Of a DNA stretch of 64,000 nucleotides, positions 30,032 through 39,906 are shown piece after piece. Positions within the stretch are counted from its first letter, which is position 1, and the number at the start of each line of letters is the position of its first letter. Source of the stretch: Kofleriaceae bacterium (GTDB lineage Bacteria > Myxococcota_A > Polyangia > Haliangiales > Haliangiaceae); the NCBI GenBank assembly GCA_018057825.1, contig JAGPCY010000005.1:186001-250000 (forward strand). Direction: 5' to 3'. The position numbers and the translations under genes were made by a program. The notes under the pieces are model-generated. The model was not told the origin of the DNA. It ran no database searches and saw only the letters and a program-made list of their open reading frames with translations.

Positions 30032-31759
30032 TCATTCGGCTTCGAGGAGCAGCAGGTTGGCGTGGGGCGGCCGGCGCAGCGCCCGGTCGGAGGCCCGGGC
30101 GTCGGCCGCGGCGGCGGCGCGCAGGCCGGTCAGCGCTTCGCCCGGCAGCGCCGCGAGCTCGGCGCGCCAGGCCGCGGCGGTCGTCGGGTCGCCGGCCACG
30201 GTCGCGGCGCGGGCGCCCCACCGCAGGAGCTGACCGCGCCGGTAGGGCAGGGTCTCGACGGCGAGGCCGGCGGCGGCGCTGGCCTGCGCGGCCGACCAAC
30301 GCCCTTGGCGCATCGCGGTCCAGGTCAGGGCCAGGCGCAGCGACGGATCCCCCGGGGCCAGGGCCACCGCCTCGGTCAGCGCCGCGGCGGTGGCGTCGGG
30401 ATCGTGGGCGGTCTGCTCGAAGGCCATGGCGCGGGCCACGAGGTCGGCGGCCGGCGGGCGAGGCCGATGGGGTCCGGCGCTGGCGCTCACGCCCAGGTCG
30501 GGCGGCCGCGGCTGGTCGAGCTGCCACGCGCCGGGGGCGCCGTCCCAGTCGACGTCGAGCGTGATCCAGGCGCCGTCGCCGACCGGGGCCGCCGCCGCGC
30601 CCAGGTGCAGGCGACCGCGGGCCGGCTCGACCACGACGCTGTGGACCTGGCACGGCTGCGCGATCACGCCGCCCAGGTGGCGCTCGACGGTCGGCGCGTC
30701 GGGGTCGCGGCGGTCGGTCAACATCGCGACCAGCTCGTCGACGGTCGCGCCGCCGCGGTGCGCGGCCGCGGCGATCAGCTCGCGCAGCCGGGCCTCGCGG
30801 CGATCGGAGTGCAGCGCCCACGCCGGGGTCGCGGTGAGCTCGCCGTCGGCCATCGCCGGATCGCGGTAGCGGTTGGCGACGATCAGGTGGTCGGCGCCGG
30901 GCGGCGGCGCCACCACCGCGACGCGGTCGGCGTGGACCTCGAGGGCGATCGCGCGGCCCTCGCGCCACGATGACACCGCGACGCCCCAGGTCGACGCGGA
31001 CGGGAGCGCGCGGGCCAGGCGCTCGGCGTCGGCCAAGGTCTCGGCGCCGGCCGCGAGCTGATGGATCAGATCGACCACGGTGGCGCCGCGCCACCCGATC
31101 GCGCGATGGAAGCGGGTGTGGCTCGTGAACACCAGGCCGGCCTGGTTCCACACCGTGACCACCGGCGTGTCGCCGCCGCGGGTCGTGACGAAGGCGTAGG
31201 GCTGACCGCCCTCGGGGTGGCAGATCACCACCGCCGGCGCGGCGTCCCACACGCCGATGCCCGGGAAGTCGAAGTTGCGGGCGTGGCGCAAGACGCCGTC
31301 GGCCGACCGGCTGCCCCACACGACCGCGGTCGAGCACGCCGGCTGCGCGGCGGCCAGGCCGACGGCGCGCGCCGGCGCCGCGAACGGGCCCAACCCGACC
31401 CGCGCGGCGAGCCCGACGGCGTTCTGGAACAGATCCATGACCGCGAGGTAGCGCGACCAGGCCGGCGGATGACCGAGCGCGGCGAGGAAGGCCCGGCTGC
31501 GCGCCACCAGCGGACGGGGCCGGGCGGCCTCGAGGCGCGCCAGCCCGACCTCGGCGGCGCCGCCGACCACCGCGCGAGCCAGGCCGCGCAACGCGGCCGG
31601 CGCCTCGCCGGCCAGGAGGTCGGCCGGCATCCGCCGGTAGTGCGTGATGGCGGCGTCGGCGCCGCCGCTCGCGGCCAGGAGCTGACCATGGGCGTGGCCC
31701 ATCTCATCCTGGCGTCCGGCGACGCGGGCGATCCACAGCGGGCGAGGCGAGGCGATCAT
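30032..31759 (-). CDS. C45-type Ntn acyltransferase/hydrolase
   Basis: A 575-residue protein resembling the isopenicillin N acyltransferase (peptidase C45) family of self-processing Ntn hydrolases. The likely nucleophile is Cys142 in QPACSTAVVWG, which would become N-terminal after cleavage. It is followed by the family motif ARNFDF (160-165) and WNQAGLVFTSHTRF. The last 150 residues are helical and TPR-like. Family members form or break amide bonds on beta-lactams, acyl-amino acids or phenethylamines; the substrate is unknown. The ATG overlaps the TGA of the upstream TetR gene (ATGA), so both are expressed from one operator-covered promoter. Confidence 0.8.
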   Translation of the reverse strand: MIASPRPLWIARVAGRQDEMGHAHGQLLAASGGADAAITHYRRMPADLLAGEAPAALRGLARAVVGGAAEVGLARLEAARPRPLVARSRAFLAALGHPPAWSRYLAVMDLFQNAVGLAARVGLGPFAAPARAVGLAAAQPACSTAVVWGSRSADGVLRHARNFDFPGIGVWDAAPAVVICHPEGGQPYAFVTTRGGDTPVVTVWNQAGLVFTSHTRFHRAIGWRGATVVDLIHQLAAGAETLADAERLARALPSASTWGVAVSSWREGRAIALEVHADRVAVVAPPPGADHLIVANRYRDPAMADGELTATPAWALHSDRREARLRELIAAAAHRGGATVDELVAMLTDRRDPDAPTVERHLGGVIAQPCQVHSVVVEPARGRLHLGAAAAPVGDGAWITLDVDWDGAPGAWQLDQPRPPDLGVSASAGPHRPRPPAADLVARAMAFEQTAHDPDATAAALTEAVALAPGDPSLRLALTWTAMRQGRWSAAQASAAAGLAVETLPYRRGQLLRWGARAATVAGDPTTAAAWRAELAALPGEALTGLRAAAAADARASDRALRRPPHANLLLLEAE

Positions 31760-32418
31760 GGGCGCGGGCTCCTTGGGCGGGGTGCGGGACGTCGGCGCGG
31801 GCGCGGGCTGGCGGTCGGCCGCGGCGCCGCGGTCACGATCAGCGGCGCCAGCACGCGCCGCCACAGCTCCTCGACGGTCGCGGCCTCGGCGCCGCCGCGG
31901 GTGATCGACTGCACGATCGTGCCGTCGAGGACGGTGAGGACGAGATCGACGATGGCCTCGGGCTCACAGCGCGCGACCTCGCCGCGCTCGATCCCGGCGC
32001 GGACCCGGGCCACCAGATCGGCGCGCAGGATCGCGCCGGCGGCGCGGCCGCGGGCCAAGAGCACCTCGGGGTCGGTGTCGCCGGCGGCCCAGAGCTGGAA
32101 CAAGAGGATCACCAGATCGCGCCGCTCGCGCTGGTAGGCCACGGTGGCGCGAGCCAGCTCGCCGAGCGCCACGATCGGGTGATCGATCGTGGCCAGGCGC
32201 GCGGCGATGTGGGCGGCGTAGCCGCGGTAGACCTCCTCGACGGCGGCCAGGAGCAAGCCCGACAGGTCGCGGAAGTAGAAGTAGAGCGTCGGTCGCTTGA
32301 CCCCGAGCGCGGTCGCGAGCTCGCTCATCGTCGTGCGGCCGACGCCGCGAACCCGCAGGACCTCGAGGGCCTGGGTGACCAGGGCGGTGCGGCGGGCGGC
32401 GTCGAAGCGGCGGGCCAT
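31756..32418 (-). CDS. TetR family transcriptional regulator
   Basis: A 220-residue TetR-type repressor with helix-turn-helix at about 28-52 (TTMSELATALGVKRPTLYFYF) and a Pro/Arg-rich basic C-terminal tail. It is translationally coupled to the C45-type acyltransferase gene. Two near-identical palindromes flank its promoter, giving good evidence for autoregulation of the two-gene operon. The inducer is probably related to the acyltransferase substrate, which is an inference from operon structure. Confidence 0.9.
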   Translation of the reverse strand: MARRFDAARRTALVTQALEVLRVRGVGRTTMSELATALGVKRPTLYFYFRDLSGLLLAAVEEVYRGYAAHIAARLATIDHPIVALGELARATVAYQRERRDLVILLFQLWAAGDTDPEVLLARGRAAGAILRADLVARVRAGIERGEVARCEPEAIVDLVLTVLDGTIVQSITRGGAEAATVEELWRRVLAPLIVTAAPRPTASPRPRRRPAPRPRSPRP

Positions 32419-32421
32419 AAG

Positions 32422-32463
32422 CTGACAGGTTGTCAGTCTATGGATTGTCTGACAGGGTGTCAA
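32422..32463 (-). promoter_or_regulatory. promoter with two operator palindromes for the TetR/C45 operon
   Basis: On the minus strand, -35 TTGACA (32463-32458), a 17-bp spacer and -10 TAGACT (32440-32435) form a near-consensus sigma-70 promoter. CTGACA-GGT-TGTCAG (32422-32436) covers the -10 end and beyond. A near-copy CTGACA-GGG-TGTCAA (32449-32463) covers the -35. The centres are 27 bp apart. This fits steric repression by the TetR protein encoded just downstream. Confidence 0.75.
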
Positions 32464-32653
32464 GGAACGCGGCAACCTGCGGCAGGTCGGGTCGGCGAGG
32501 AAGGATCGGCGACGGCGTCCCGTAGATGGAGCGAGGGCGGACCTCCGCCGACCGCGGTCCGCGCCGGGCGCGCGCTCCGGCCTTGGGGATCCGGAATTCT
32601 CCGGCCCCATCCGTTCCTCTGCAAACCGGTTCGTGTAACCTCGCTTTCGTCCC

Positions 32654-33256
32654 ATGGCCGAGTCGCGGCGTCGCTCTTCCGATGACGATGTGGTCCTGCA
32701 AGGTCCAGAGGACCAGCGCATCCGGATCCCGATCGTGCACACCCCGACGGTGTGCGCCGGCGCGGCGACGGCGTACCTGTTGCGGAGGATCTGCTTCCGG
32801 GCCGGGGCCTACGCGCCGGGCATCCAGGAGTACGTGTTCTTCGAGCTGTCGAACTACGGCGTCGCCGGCGACTCGATCGACGCGGTCCAGCGCTGGTTCG
32901 GCTCGCGGCTGTCGGACCTGCAGGAGCTCGGCTACCGCCTGAACGCGCGCCGGGTCGGCGAGCCCACCCCGACGGTGCTCGACTGGGTCAAGGAGGGCCG
33001 TGGCTTCCGCGGCGCGATCCTGCCGACCAACTACCTGAAGATCCACCCCGAGGAGACCTCGTCGATCGACCACGCGGTCGCGATCGCCGTCGACCGCCTC
33101 GACGGCGGCACCGATGATGAGCTGATCATGGTCGACCCGTGGCCGGGGCCGGCGACGCCCGAGAAGGAGCGGCTGAAGCCGCCGCCGATCCTCGAGGCCG
33201 CCCACCGCGACAACAAGTTCCACGCGCTGATCTTCTACTGGGCTGGCTGGAGCTGA
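32654..33256 (+). CDS. candidate C39-fold cysteine peptidase-like protein
   Basis: A 200-residue protein without a recognised name. The order Cys34 ([14 protein letters not shown]), His140 ([10 protein letters not shown]) and Asp161 (IMVDPWPG) matches the catalytic triad layout of C39-like papain-fold peptidases, where Cys starts a helix and His and Asp-Pro lie in late strands. There is no leader-cleaving ABC transporter nearby and no signal peptide, so it would be cytosolic. It is not the canonical CGxAxL pattern, so the family assignment is inferred. The gene is divergent from the TetR gene and convergent with pirin across the longest hexamer array. Confidence 0.7.
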   Translation: MAESRRRSSDDDVVLQGPEDQRIRIPIVHTPTVCAGAATAYLLRRICFRAGAYAPGIQEYVFFELSNYGVAGDSIDAVQRWFGSRLSDLQELGYRLNARRVGEPTPTVLDWVKEGRGFRGAILPTNYLKIHPEETSSIDHAVAIAVDRLDGGTDDELIMVDPWPGPATPEKERLKPPPILEAAHRDNKFHALIFYWAGWS

Positions 33257-33280
33257 TCGGGAGGGGGCGGGGGAGAGGGG

Positions 33281-33550
33281 CGGAGGCGGAGGCGGAGGTG
33301 GAGTCCGAGGCGGAGGCGGAGGCGGAGGCGGAGGCGGAGGCGGAGACCGAGACCGAGGCCGAGGCGGAGACCGAGTCCGAGTCCGAGGCCGAGACCGAGA
33401 CCGAGGCCGAGACCGAGGCGGAGGTGGAGGCGGAGACCGAGGCGGAGACCGAGACCGAGGCCGAGGCCGAGGCGGAGTCCGAGTCCGAGACCGAGGCCGA
33501 GGCCGAGGCGGAGGCCGAGTCCGAGACCGAGGCGGAGACCGAGGCGGAGG
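33281..33550. repeat. hexamer array CSGAGN, 45 units
   Basis: The longest array: forty-five in-phase hexamers on the plus strand, starting 25 bp after the candidate peptidase stop and ending 34 bp before the pirin stop. The left end is rich in CGGAGG and the right end mixes CCGAGT, CCGAGA, CCGAGG and CGGAGG. The rest of the 327-bp gap holds nothing else I can see. Confidence 0.95.
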
Positions 33551-33583
33551 CCGGGAGCGAGGAACCCTCGGGCCCCCCGGCGA

Positions 33584-34387
33584 TCACCTCGACCGGAGTG
33601 CGGCGGCCGGCAGATCGATCCATAGGACCGCGCCACCGCGGTCGGCGGTCAGCGCGAAGGTGCCCGGGCCGGCCTCGGCGCCGTCGCCGGTCGCGAGGTC
33701 GAGGTGACCACCGCCGGGCGCGACGGCGCGGAGTGGACCGGTCAGGGCGACGAGGTACCCGGCGCGGCCGGGCGGCACGTCGACGCGCTCGCGGCCCCCG
33801 GCCGGCACCTCGAGCCACCAGACCTGGACGTCGGCGCGGAGCGGCATCGCCGGGTCGCCGGCGATGAGGTGCCGCCCCGGCCCGGCGCCGTCGAGCGTGC
33901 GGGCGAAGTACGCCGCGGCGCCGCCGCCGCGGTCGGGCTGAAACCAGAGCTGCAACATCCGGGTCGGCAGGTCGGTGTCGTTGCCCTCGGCGTGGACCAT
34001 GCCGTCGCGAGCCGAGATGAGCTGCGCGCTGCGAGGGCCGAGCGCCGCGCCGTGGGCCTGGTCGCCGTGGTGCGACAGCGTGCCGTCGATCACCACGCTC
34101 AGGATCTCCATCTCGCGGTGCGGGTGCAGCGGGAAGCGCGACCGCGGCGCGAACGTCGCGTCGGCCAGCACCAGCAGCGGTCCGAGCGGCTGGCCCCGGC
34201 CGGCGTGGGCGCCGACCGTCGCGACGAAGTGATCGCGCAGCGACAGCCACGGCAGCGCGGTGTGCGGGAGCGTGGCGACGGGGCGGTGGCGCAGGGCGGG
34301 CATGGGGCGTGCTCCGTCTTGGCTGCCGGTGCGGCAGCCGCCGAGGGCCGCGGCGGCGCCGAGAAGCAAGTGTCGACGGGTCAGCAT
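33584..34387 (-). CDS. exported pirin-family protein
   Basis: A 267-residue bicupin of the pirin/YhaK type. The N-terminal cupin has the metal-ligand pattern [15 protein letters not shown] with a His-His pair further on (SHHGD). The N-terminus [18 protein letters not shown] has a twin Arg and a lipobox Cys18, so the protein may be exported folded and lipid-anchored, which is unusual for pirins. Bacterial pirins include quercetinases and metabolic modulators; the role here is unknown. The gene is divergent from a LysR-like regulator with 75 bp between starts, a typical regulator-target arrangement. Confidence 0.85.
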   Translation of the reverse strand: MLTRRHLLLGAAAALGGCRTGSQDGARPMPALRHRPVATLPHTALPWLSLRDHFVATVGAHAGRGQPLGPLLVLADATFAPRSRFPLHPHREMEILSVVIDGTLSHHGDQAHGAALGPRSAQLISARDGMVHAEGNDTDLPTRMLQLWFQPDRGGGAAAYFARTLDGAGPGRHLIAGDPAMPLRADVQVWWLEVPAGGRERVDVPPGRAGYLVALTGPLRAVAPGGGHLDLATGDGAEAGPGTFALTADRGGAVLWIDLPAAALRSR

Positions 34388-34443
34388 GGGGCGGCGACCG
34401 CGGTGGTACCCGGTGGCGCCGCCGTTGACACCTCGGCGTTTGC

Positions 34444-34458
34444 GCACAATCTATGTGC
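34444..34458. promoter_or_regulatory. inverted repeat in the pirin/LysR intergenic region
   Basis: GCACA-ATCTA-TGTGC is a perfect 5-bp dyad five bases upstream of the LysR-type start. Position and form suit a LysR-type autoregulatory site controlling both divergent genes. The role is inferred. Confidence 0.45.
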
Positions 34459-34462
34459 GAAC

Positions 34463-35296
34463 ATGCACATCTCGTGGGATGACCTCCAGACCCTCGAGGC
34501 CCTAGTCCGGACCGGCAGCGTCGAGGCCGCCGGGCGTGAGTTGGCGCGGCGGCACTCCACGGTGTCGCGGCGGATCGCGGCGCTCGAGGCCGACCTGGGC
34601 GCGAGCCTGTTCGTGCGCGGCCCGCGCCTGGTGCCGACCGCCCTGGCGCGTCAGCTCGCCGCCGGCGCCGCGCCCATGCGAACCGCGGCCGGCCAGCTCC
34701 AGGAGATGATCGGGGCCGAGCGGCGCCGCGATCAGGGCCGCGTCGCGATCACCACCAGCGACGCCCTCGCGCCGCTCCTGTGCGCGGCGATCGCGCGCGC
34801 CCGGCTGGCGTCGACCCTCGCGGTCCGGATCACCGACCAGGAGCTCGCGCTGTCGCCCGGCCAGATCGATCTCGCGCTCCGCCCCAGCCCGGCCCCGGCG
34901 GGCAGCCTGCGCGGTCAGCGCCTCGGTCGCCTGCGCGTCGGTCTGTACCGGGCGGTCGACGCCGCGCCGACCTGGGTGCTGCCCGACGCCGCCCTGCGCG
35001 CCAAGGCGTCGATGCGCTGGTGGCGCCATGTCCCCGACGCCGCGCCGGGCTCGATCGTGTGCGACTCGCTGGTCGCGATGCGCGACGCCTGCCGGTTCGG
35101 CCTCGGTCGCGCCGCGTTCCCGACCGCGCTCGCGCACCAGGACGCTCGGCTCCGCCTCGACCGCGAGCTCGACGGCGGCCCGCCGTTGTGGCTGCTCGCG
35201 CCCGCCGGGCGGACGGCGAGCGCGGGGGTCCGCGAGGTCCAGCACCACCTGGCCGCCGCGCTGCGCGCGATCGACGGGGTGTTCGTCGCCGCGTGA
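34463..35296 (+). CDS. LysR-type transcriptional regulator
   Basis: A 277-residue LysR-type protein. The winged helix-turn-helix is at about 5-60 ([37 protein letters not shown]), followed by a somewhat short effector-binding domain (about 85-277) with weak similarity in the second half. Divergent transcription from the pirin gene suggests that gene is its target. The start ATG directly follows a dyad that could be its own operator. Confidence 0.85.
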   Translation: MHISWDDLQTLEALVRTGSVEAAGRELARRHSTVSRRIAALEADLGASLFVRGPRLVPTALARQLAAGAAPMRTAAGQLQEMIGAERRRDQGRVAITTSDALAPLLCAAIARARLASTLAVRITDQELALSPGQIDLALRPSPAPAGSLRGQRLGRLRVGLYRAVDAAPTWVLPDAALRAKASMRWWRHVPDAAPGSIVCDSLVAMRDACRFGLGRAAFPTALAHQDARLRLDRELDGGPPLWLLAPAGRTASAGVREVQHHLAAALRAIDGVFVAA

Positions 35297-35389
35297 GGCT
35301 GGGGGCCCTACGCGCACGACCGACCGATCGAAGGCGGATCGGCGGCGAAGGCCGTGCCACCGGGCGGCCGGTGCTGGCACAGTGTCGCC

Positions 35390-36787
35390 ATGAGCGGAAC
35401 CGTATGGACGCGCGCGCTGGCTCTGACCCTGGCCACGACCCTGGCCTGCGGCGGCGATGACGCCGCCCCGATCGACGCGCCGGCGGCGACCTGTGCGGTG
35501 GCGCCGATGGTGGCCGGCACGCCGGCGACCGACGGGCTGGCCGACGCCGCCGCGAGCTGCGGCGCGACGCCGTTCGCGTGGCGCCGCGAGGCGAGCCTCG
35601 GCAGCCTGACCGAGCGCACCGCCCGCACCGACTACGCGGCCGCCACCTTGGCGGCGCTGGCCCAGGCCGGCGGCGTGATCCTCCCGAGCCCGCCGGTCCA
35701 CGCGGTCGGCGTCATCGACGTCGGCTACGAGACCCAGGACCGCGGCGCGCGGGTGACCTCGTCGACGTCGATCGCGTACCCGACCGATCTCGCGGCCGGC
35801 GAGACCGTGCCGGTGCTCTTGCTCCTCCACGGCACCTCGGGCTTCCGCCGCGGCTGCGGCCCCACCGCCGACTCGACCTTCAAGCTCCTGGCGGCGGTGC
35901 TGGCCAGCTACGGGTGGATCGTCGCGACGCCTGATTACCTCGGCCTGGAGTCGCTCGGCGATGACTACCCGGCGCTCCACCCGTACCTCCAGGGCCAGTC
36001 CACCGCGATCGCGTCCCTCGACGCCGCCCGGGCGGCGCTCCGCCTCGCCGTCGAGGAGGGCCTGTGTCCTCGGCCCGAGCTGGCGGTGGTCGGCGGCTCC
36101 CAGGGCGGCCACGCGGCGCTCTGGGTCGATCGCCTGGCCCCGTACTATGCGCGCGAGCTCGAGCTGCTGGGCACCGTGGCGACCGTGCCGCCGTCGGATC
36201 TGGTGGCCCACTCGGACCGCGCGCTCCGCCAGCTCGTCGACGCCTCGGCCAACACGCTGGCGATGCTCACGGCCCAGGCGCCGTGGTACGGCCGCGACCT
36301 CAGCCAGGTGCTGCGGCCGCCGTATCTGACCTCGGTGCCCTCGGCGATGGCGGCGTCGTGCGATCCCGGCGGCGCGGTCGAGCCGACCTCCCTCGCCGAG
36401 GTCTTCACCGCCCCGCTCCTCGACCACGTGGCGACCGCCTCGGTCGCGACCTTCCCCGGGTTCGGCTGCCTGTTCGTCGAGAACTCGCTCACCGACACCA
36501 CGGTCGCGCGCATCAACCCGGCCTCGCCGTCCTACGGCATCCTGTTCGTCCTCGGCCAGGACGACACCCTGGTCGTCCCCGACCTCGAGCGCGCCGCCTA
36601 CGACGAGCTGTGCGCCGCCGGCCTGCCGCTCAGCTATCTCGAGTGCGCCGGCGCCAGCCACACCCGCGCCACGACCTGGTCGTTGCCCGAGATCCTCGAC
36701 TTCCTCGACGCTCGCCGCGCCCGCCAACCCTTCGCGCCGGCGTGTACGCGGCCCGCCGCCGTGATCTGCCGCGGCACGCCGAGCTGA
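35390..36787 (+). CDS. secreted lipase/esterase-like lipoprotein
   Basis: A 465-residue predicted lipoprotein (lipobox LAC, Cys20) with an alpha/beta hydrolase domain. The nucleophile Ser237 lies in VVGGSQGGH. The oxyanion-side motif is LLLLHGTSGFRRG, and the late Asp and His are in GQDDTLV and GASHTRA. Its layout resembles secretory lipases (the LIP family of fungi and actinobacteria) more than small esterases. Several Cys pairs fit an extracellular protein. It stands alone, with a hexamer array after its stop. Confidence 0.85.
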   Translation: MSGTVWTRALALTLATTLACGGDDAAPIDAPAATCAVAPMVAGTPATDGLADAAASCGATPFAWRREASLGSLTERTARTDYAAATLAALAQAGGVILPSPPVHAVGVIDVGYETQDRGARVTSSTSIAYPTDLAAGETVPVLLLLHGTSGFRRGCGPTADSTFKLLAAVLASYGWIVATPDYLGLESLGDDYPALHPYLQGQSTAIASLDAARAALRLAVEEGLCPRPELAVVGGSQGGHAALWVDRLAPYYARELELLGTVATVPPSDLVAHSDRALRQLVDASANTLAMLTAQAPWYGRDLSQVLRPPYLTSVPSAMAASCDPGGAVEPTSLAEVFTAPLLDHVATASVATFPGFGCLFVENSLTDTTVARINPASPSYGILFVLGQDDTLVVPDLERAAYDELCAAGLPLSYLECAGASHTRATTWSLPEILDFLDARRARQPFAPACTRPAAVICRGTPS

Positions 36788-36797
36788 CCCGAAGCAG

Positions 36798-36935
36798 CCT
36801 CGGCCTCCGCCTCGGTCTCGGTCTCCGCCTCGGTCTCGGTCTCCGCCTCGGTCTCGGTCTCCGCCTCGGTCTCCGCCTCGGTCTCCGCCTCGGCCTCGGT
36901 CTCGGCCTCGGCCTCCGCCTCGGTCTCGGTCTCCG
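36798..36935. repeat. hexamer array NCTSSG (minus-strand CSGAGN), 23 units
   Basis: Twenty-three hexamers of the same family as the other arrays, but with the GAG strand on the minus side. They fill the gap between the convergent lipase and RelA/SpoT-like genes. Confidence 0.95.
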
Positions 36936-36942
36936 TCTCGTC

Positions 36943-38016
<1,074 letters not shown>

Positions 38017-38098
38017 CCGCCCATTGTACTCCGAGCCCCCGCCCGATCGGGCAGCCTTGGACGCCAACCGCACGACCGGCCGGGCTATCGTCCACGCC

Positions 38099-38332
38099 AT
38101 GGCCTGCCCGTACTGTCACCAGCCCGCGACCGCCTTCCCGGTGGGCTTCACCTGGTGGGGGGGCGTCCTCGGCCCCAAGCTCCTCCACCACGCCAAATGC
38201 AGCGCGTGCGGTCGGGCCTACAACGCCAAGACTGGCAGGTCGAACACCACCGGCATCGTGATCTACTCGGTGGTGGTCGGCGCGATCGTGCTGGCGCTCA
38301 TGCTGGCGGTCCTGCCGCGGCTCTTGCGGTGA
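38099..38332 (+). CDS. small zinc-ribbon membrane protein
   Basis: A 77-residue protein with CPYC at 3-6 and CSAC at about 34-37, which form a zinc ribbon, then one C-terminal membrane helix (about 51-71, IVIYSVVVGAIVLALML). Similar small ribbon-plus-helix proteins are common and of unknown role. The gene is divergent from the RelA/SpoT-like gene with 82 bp between starts and convergent with thioredoxin 18 bp away. Conserved Cys spacing makes a real gene likely. Confidence 0.75.
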   Translation: MACPYCHQPATAFPVGFTWWGGVLGPKLLHHAKCSACGRAYNAKTGRSNTTGIVIYSVVVGAIVLALMLAVLPRLLR

Positions 38333-38350
38333 GCCGGCGGCGGTCGCCGC

Positions 38351-38680
38351 CTACAGGTGCTTCTTGACCTCGGCCTCGATCTTCGAGCGCGGGGCCGCGC
38401 CCGCGAAGCTCCACACGACCTTGCCGCCCTTGAACAGGAACAGCGCCGGGATCGACGTGACCCGGAGCTGCTGGGCGACGATCTGCTCGCGGTCGACGTC
38501 GACCTTGCCGACCGCCAGCTTGCCCTTGTACTCGTCGGCCAGGGCGTCGATCGTCGGCGCGATCTGCTTGCACGGGCCGCACCACACCGCCCAGAAGTCG
38601 ACCAGGGTCGGCAGCTCGGACTTGAGCACCTCGTCGGAGAAGTTGGTGTCGGTGATCGTCTTGACGTTGGTGCTGGCCAT
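38351..38680 (-). CDS. trxA: thioredoxin
   Basis: A 109-residue thioredoxin with active site WCGPC (Cys34, Cys37), the cis-Pro loop TSIPAL and the conserved VDFWA strand. It is a general cytosolic disulfide reductase working with thioredoxin reductase, which is not in the window. The start is well supported by AGGAG eight bases upstream. It is divergent from the small gene at 38782, about 100 bp away. Confidence 0.95.
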   Translation of the reverse strand: MASTNVKTITDTNFSDEVLKSELPTLVDFWAVWCGPCKQIAPTIDALADEYKGKLAVGKVDVDREQIVAQQLRVTSIPALFLFKGGKVVWSFAGAAPRSKIEAEVKKHL

Positions 38681-38781
38681 CGCGGAACTCCTGTCGTGGG
38701 AGGGAACCGAAGATGTACCCGCGGCCGCGGGCGGCGGCAAGCCGGCTTGGCGTCCCTGCCCGATCGGCCTATGATCCCGCC

Positions 38782-39078
38782 GTGGCCCGGTTGTTCATCT
38801 CCAACGCCAAGCTCGAGGCCTGGTCGACCGAGGGCAAGCTCGCGCTCGAGGGCTCGACCCTGCGCCTGCGCGAGCTGCCGCGCGCCTTCGCGGTCCGGCC
38901 GGCGGTGTACTTCGAGCGCGTCGCCGGCGGCGGCGACGATCCCAACCAGCTCCTGGGCACGGTCCACGACGAGGCGGCCCTGGCCGAGATGGGCGCCGAT
39001 CACATGATGACCTCGGTGATCTACGGCGACACCGCCTACGAGGTCGTCAACGGCTTCCTCGGGATCCCCGAGCTGTAA
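38782..39078 (+). CDS. small hypothetical protein upstream of the heme genes
   Basis: A 98-residue protein with no motif I recognise. The pattern ARLFISNAKLEAWSTEGKLA, then LRLRELPRAFAVRPAVYFERV, suggests a beta-rich fold like PilZ-type or a small scaffold domain, but no PilZ signature (RxxxR, DxSxxG) is present. The start is a GTG. It is followed after 6 bp by the HemX-like gene and so is probably first in the heme operon. Confidence 0.65.
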   Translation: MARLFISNAKLEAWSTEGKLALEGSTLRLRELPRAFAVRPAVYFERVAGGGDDPNQLLGTVHDEAALAEMGADHMMTSVIYGDTAYEVVNGFLGIPEL

Positions 39079-39084
39079 CCGGCG

Positions 39085-39906
39085 ATGACCGACGATCGCC
39101 TGCTCTCGGTCGCGCCGTCGCCGGCGTTCTGGGTCGCGGTGGGCCTCTACGGGATGGCCGCGCTCGGGCTCCTCGCGGGCTTTCTGCGCGCCCGGCCGTC
39201 GTGGAGCCGGATCGGCCGGGCGCTGGCGATCGCCGGCTTCGCGTGCCACGGCGTCGACATCGGCTGGCGCGGCGTGCTGTCGGTGCACCCGGCGGCCTCG
39301 GTGCGCGAGGCCCTGGGCTTCTTGGCCTGGATCATCGCCGGCGGGTACCTCCTCGGCTCGTGGCGCCGTCGGATCGATCTGGCCGGCGCGGTGCTGGTGC
39401 CGATGGTGGCGGTGGTGCTGGCGGCGGCGCGGCTGTCGCCGACCGGGGCCCCGCAGGAGGATCTGACGCTCCTCGGCCGCATCCACATCTCGATCGCGGT
39501 CCTCGGGGTGGCCCTGTTCGCCCTGGCCTCGGCCCTGGCCTGGAGCTACCTCCTCGAGGAGCGCAACCTCAAGCGCAAGCGGTTCGACGCCGCGTCGTTC
39601 CGCGCGCCGGTCGAGTCGCTGGCGCGGCTCGACGGCATGTCCCAACGGCTGGTGGCGGTCGGCTTCCCGCTGTTCACCGTCGCGATGGTCCTCGGCATGA
39701 TCTGGGTCGGCCAGCGCGGCAGCGGCATGGCGCGGCCGGAGTACGTCGCCGCGGTCGTGACCTGGCTGGCCTACGCTGGGCTCCTCGGCGGCCGCCTGGG
39801 CCTGGGCTGGCGCGGCCGCCGCGCCGCGTGGGTGACCCTGGCCGGGTTCGCCTTGGCGCTGTCGGTCTTGTCGATCTACTTCGTGCGGCGCGCGGTGGGC
39901 GCGTGA
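39085..39906 (+). CDS. CcsA/HemX-like membrane protein
   Basis: A 273-residue protein with about eight hydrophobic segments and the WxWxxxxx-poor layout of HemX/CcsA relatives (cytochrome c assembly family). A tryptophan-containing stretch (ALAWSYLLEERNLKRK) and conserved His residues at about 54 and 133 (ACHGVDIGW, RIHISIA) could bind heme. In many bacteria a HemX-like gene precedes hemA and tunes heme synthesis. Its stop overlaps the GTG of hemA (GTGA), supporting that role. Cytochrome c assembly is the alternative. Confidence 0.82.
   Translation: MTDDRLLSVAPSPAFWVAVGLYGMAALGLLAGFLRARPSWSRIGRALAIAGFACHGVDIGWRGVLSVHPAASVREALGFLAWIIAGGYLLGSWRRRIDLAGAVLVPMVAVVLAAARLSPTGAPQEDLTLLGRIHISIAVLGVALFALASALAWSYLLEERNLKRKRFDAASFRAPVESLARLDGMSQRLVAVGFPLFTVAMVLGMIWVGQRGSGMARPEYVAAVVTWLAYAGLLGGRLGLGWRGRRAAWVTLAGFALALSVLSIYFVRRAVGA

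Noticed and set aside
33253-33636. Glu/Ala- or Leu/Gly-repeat proteins encoded by the hexamer arrays
   Set aside because: All six frames are open simply because the hexamer lacks stops; there are no conserved ends or ribosome sites.
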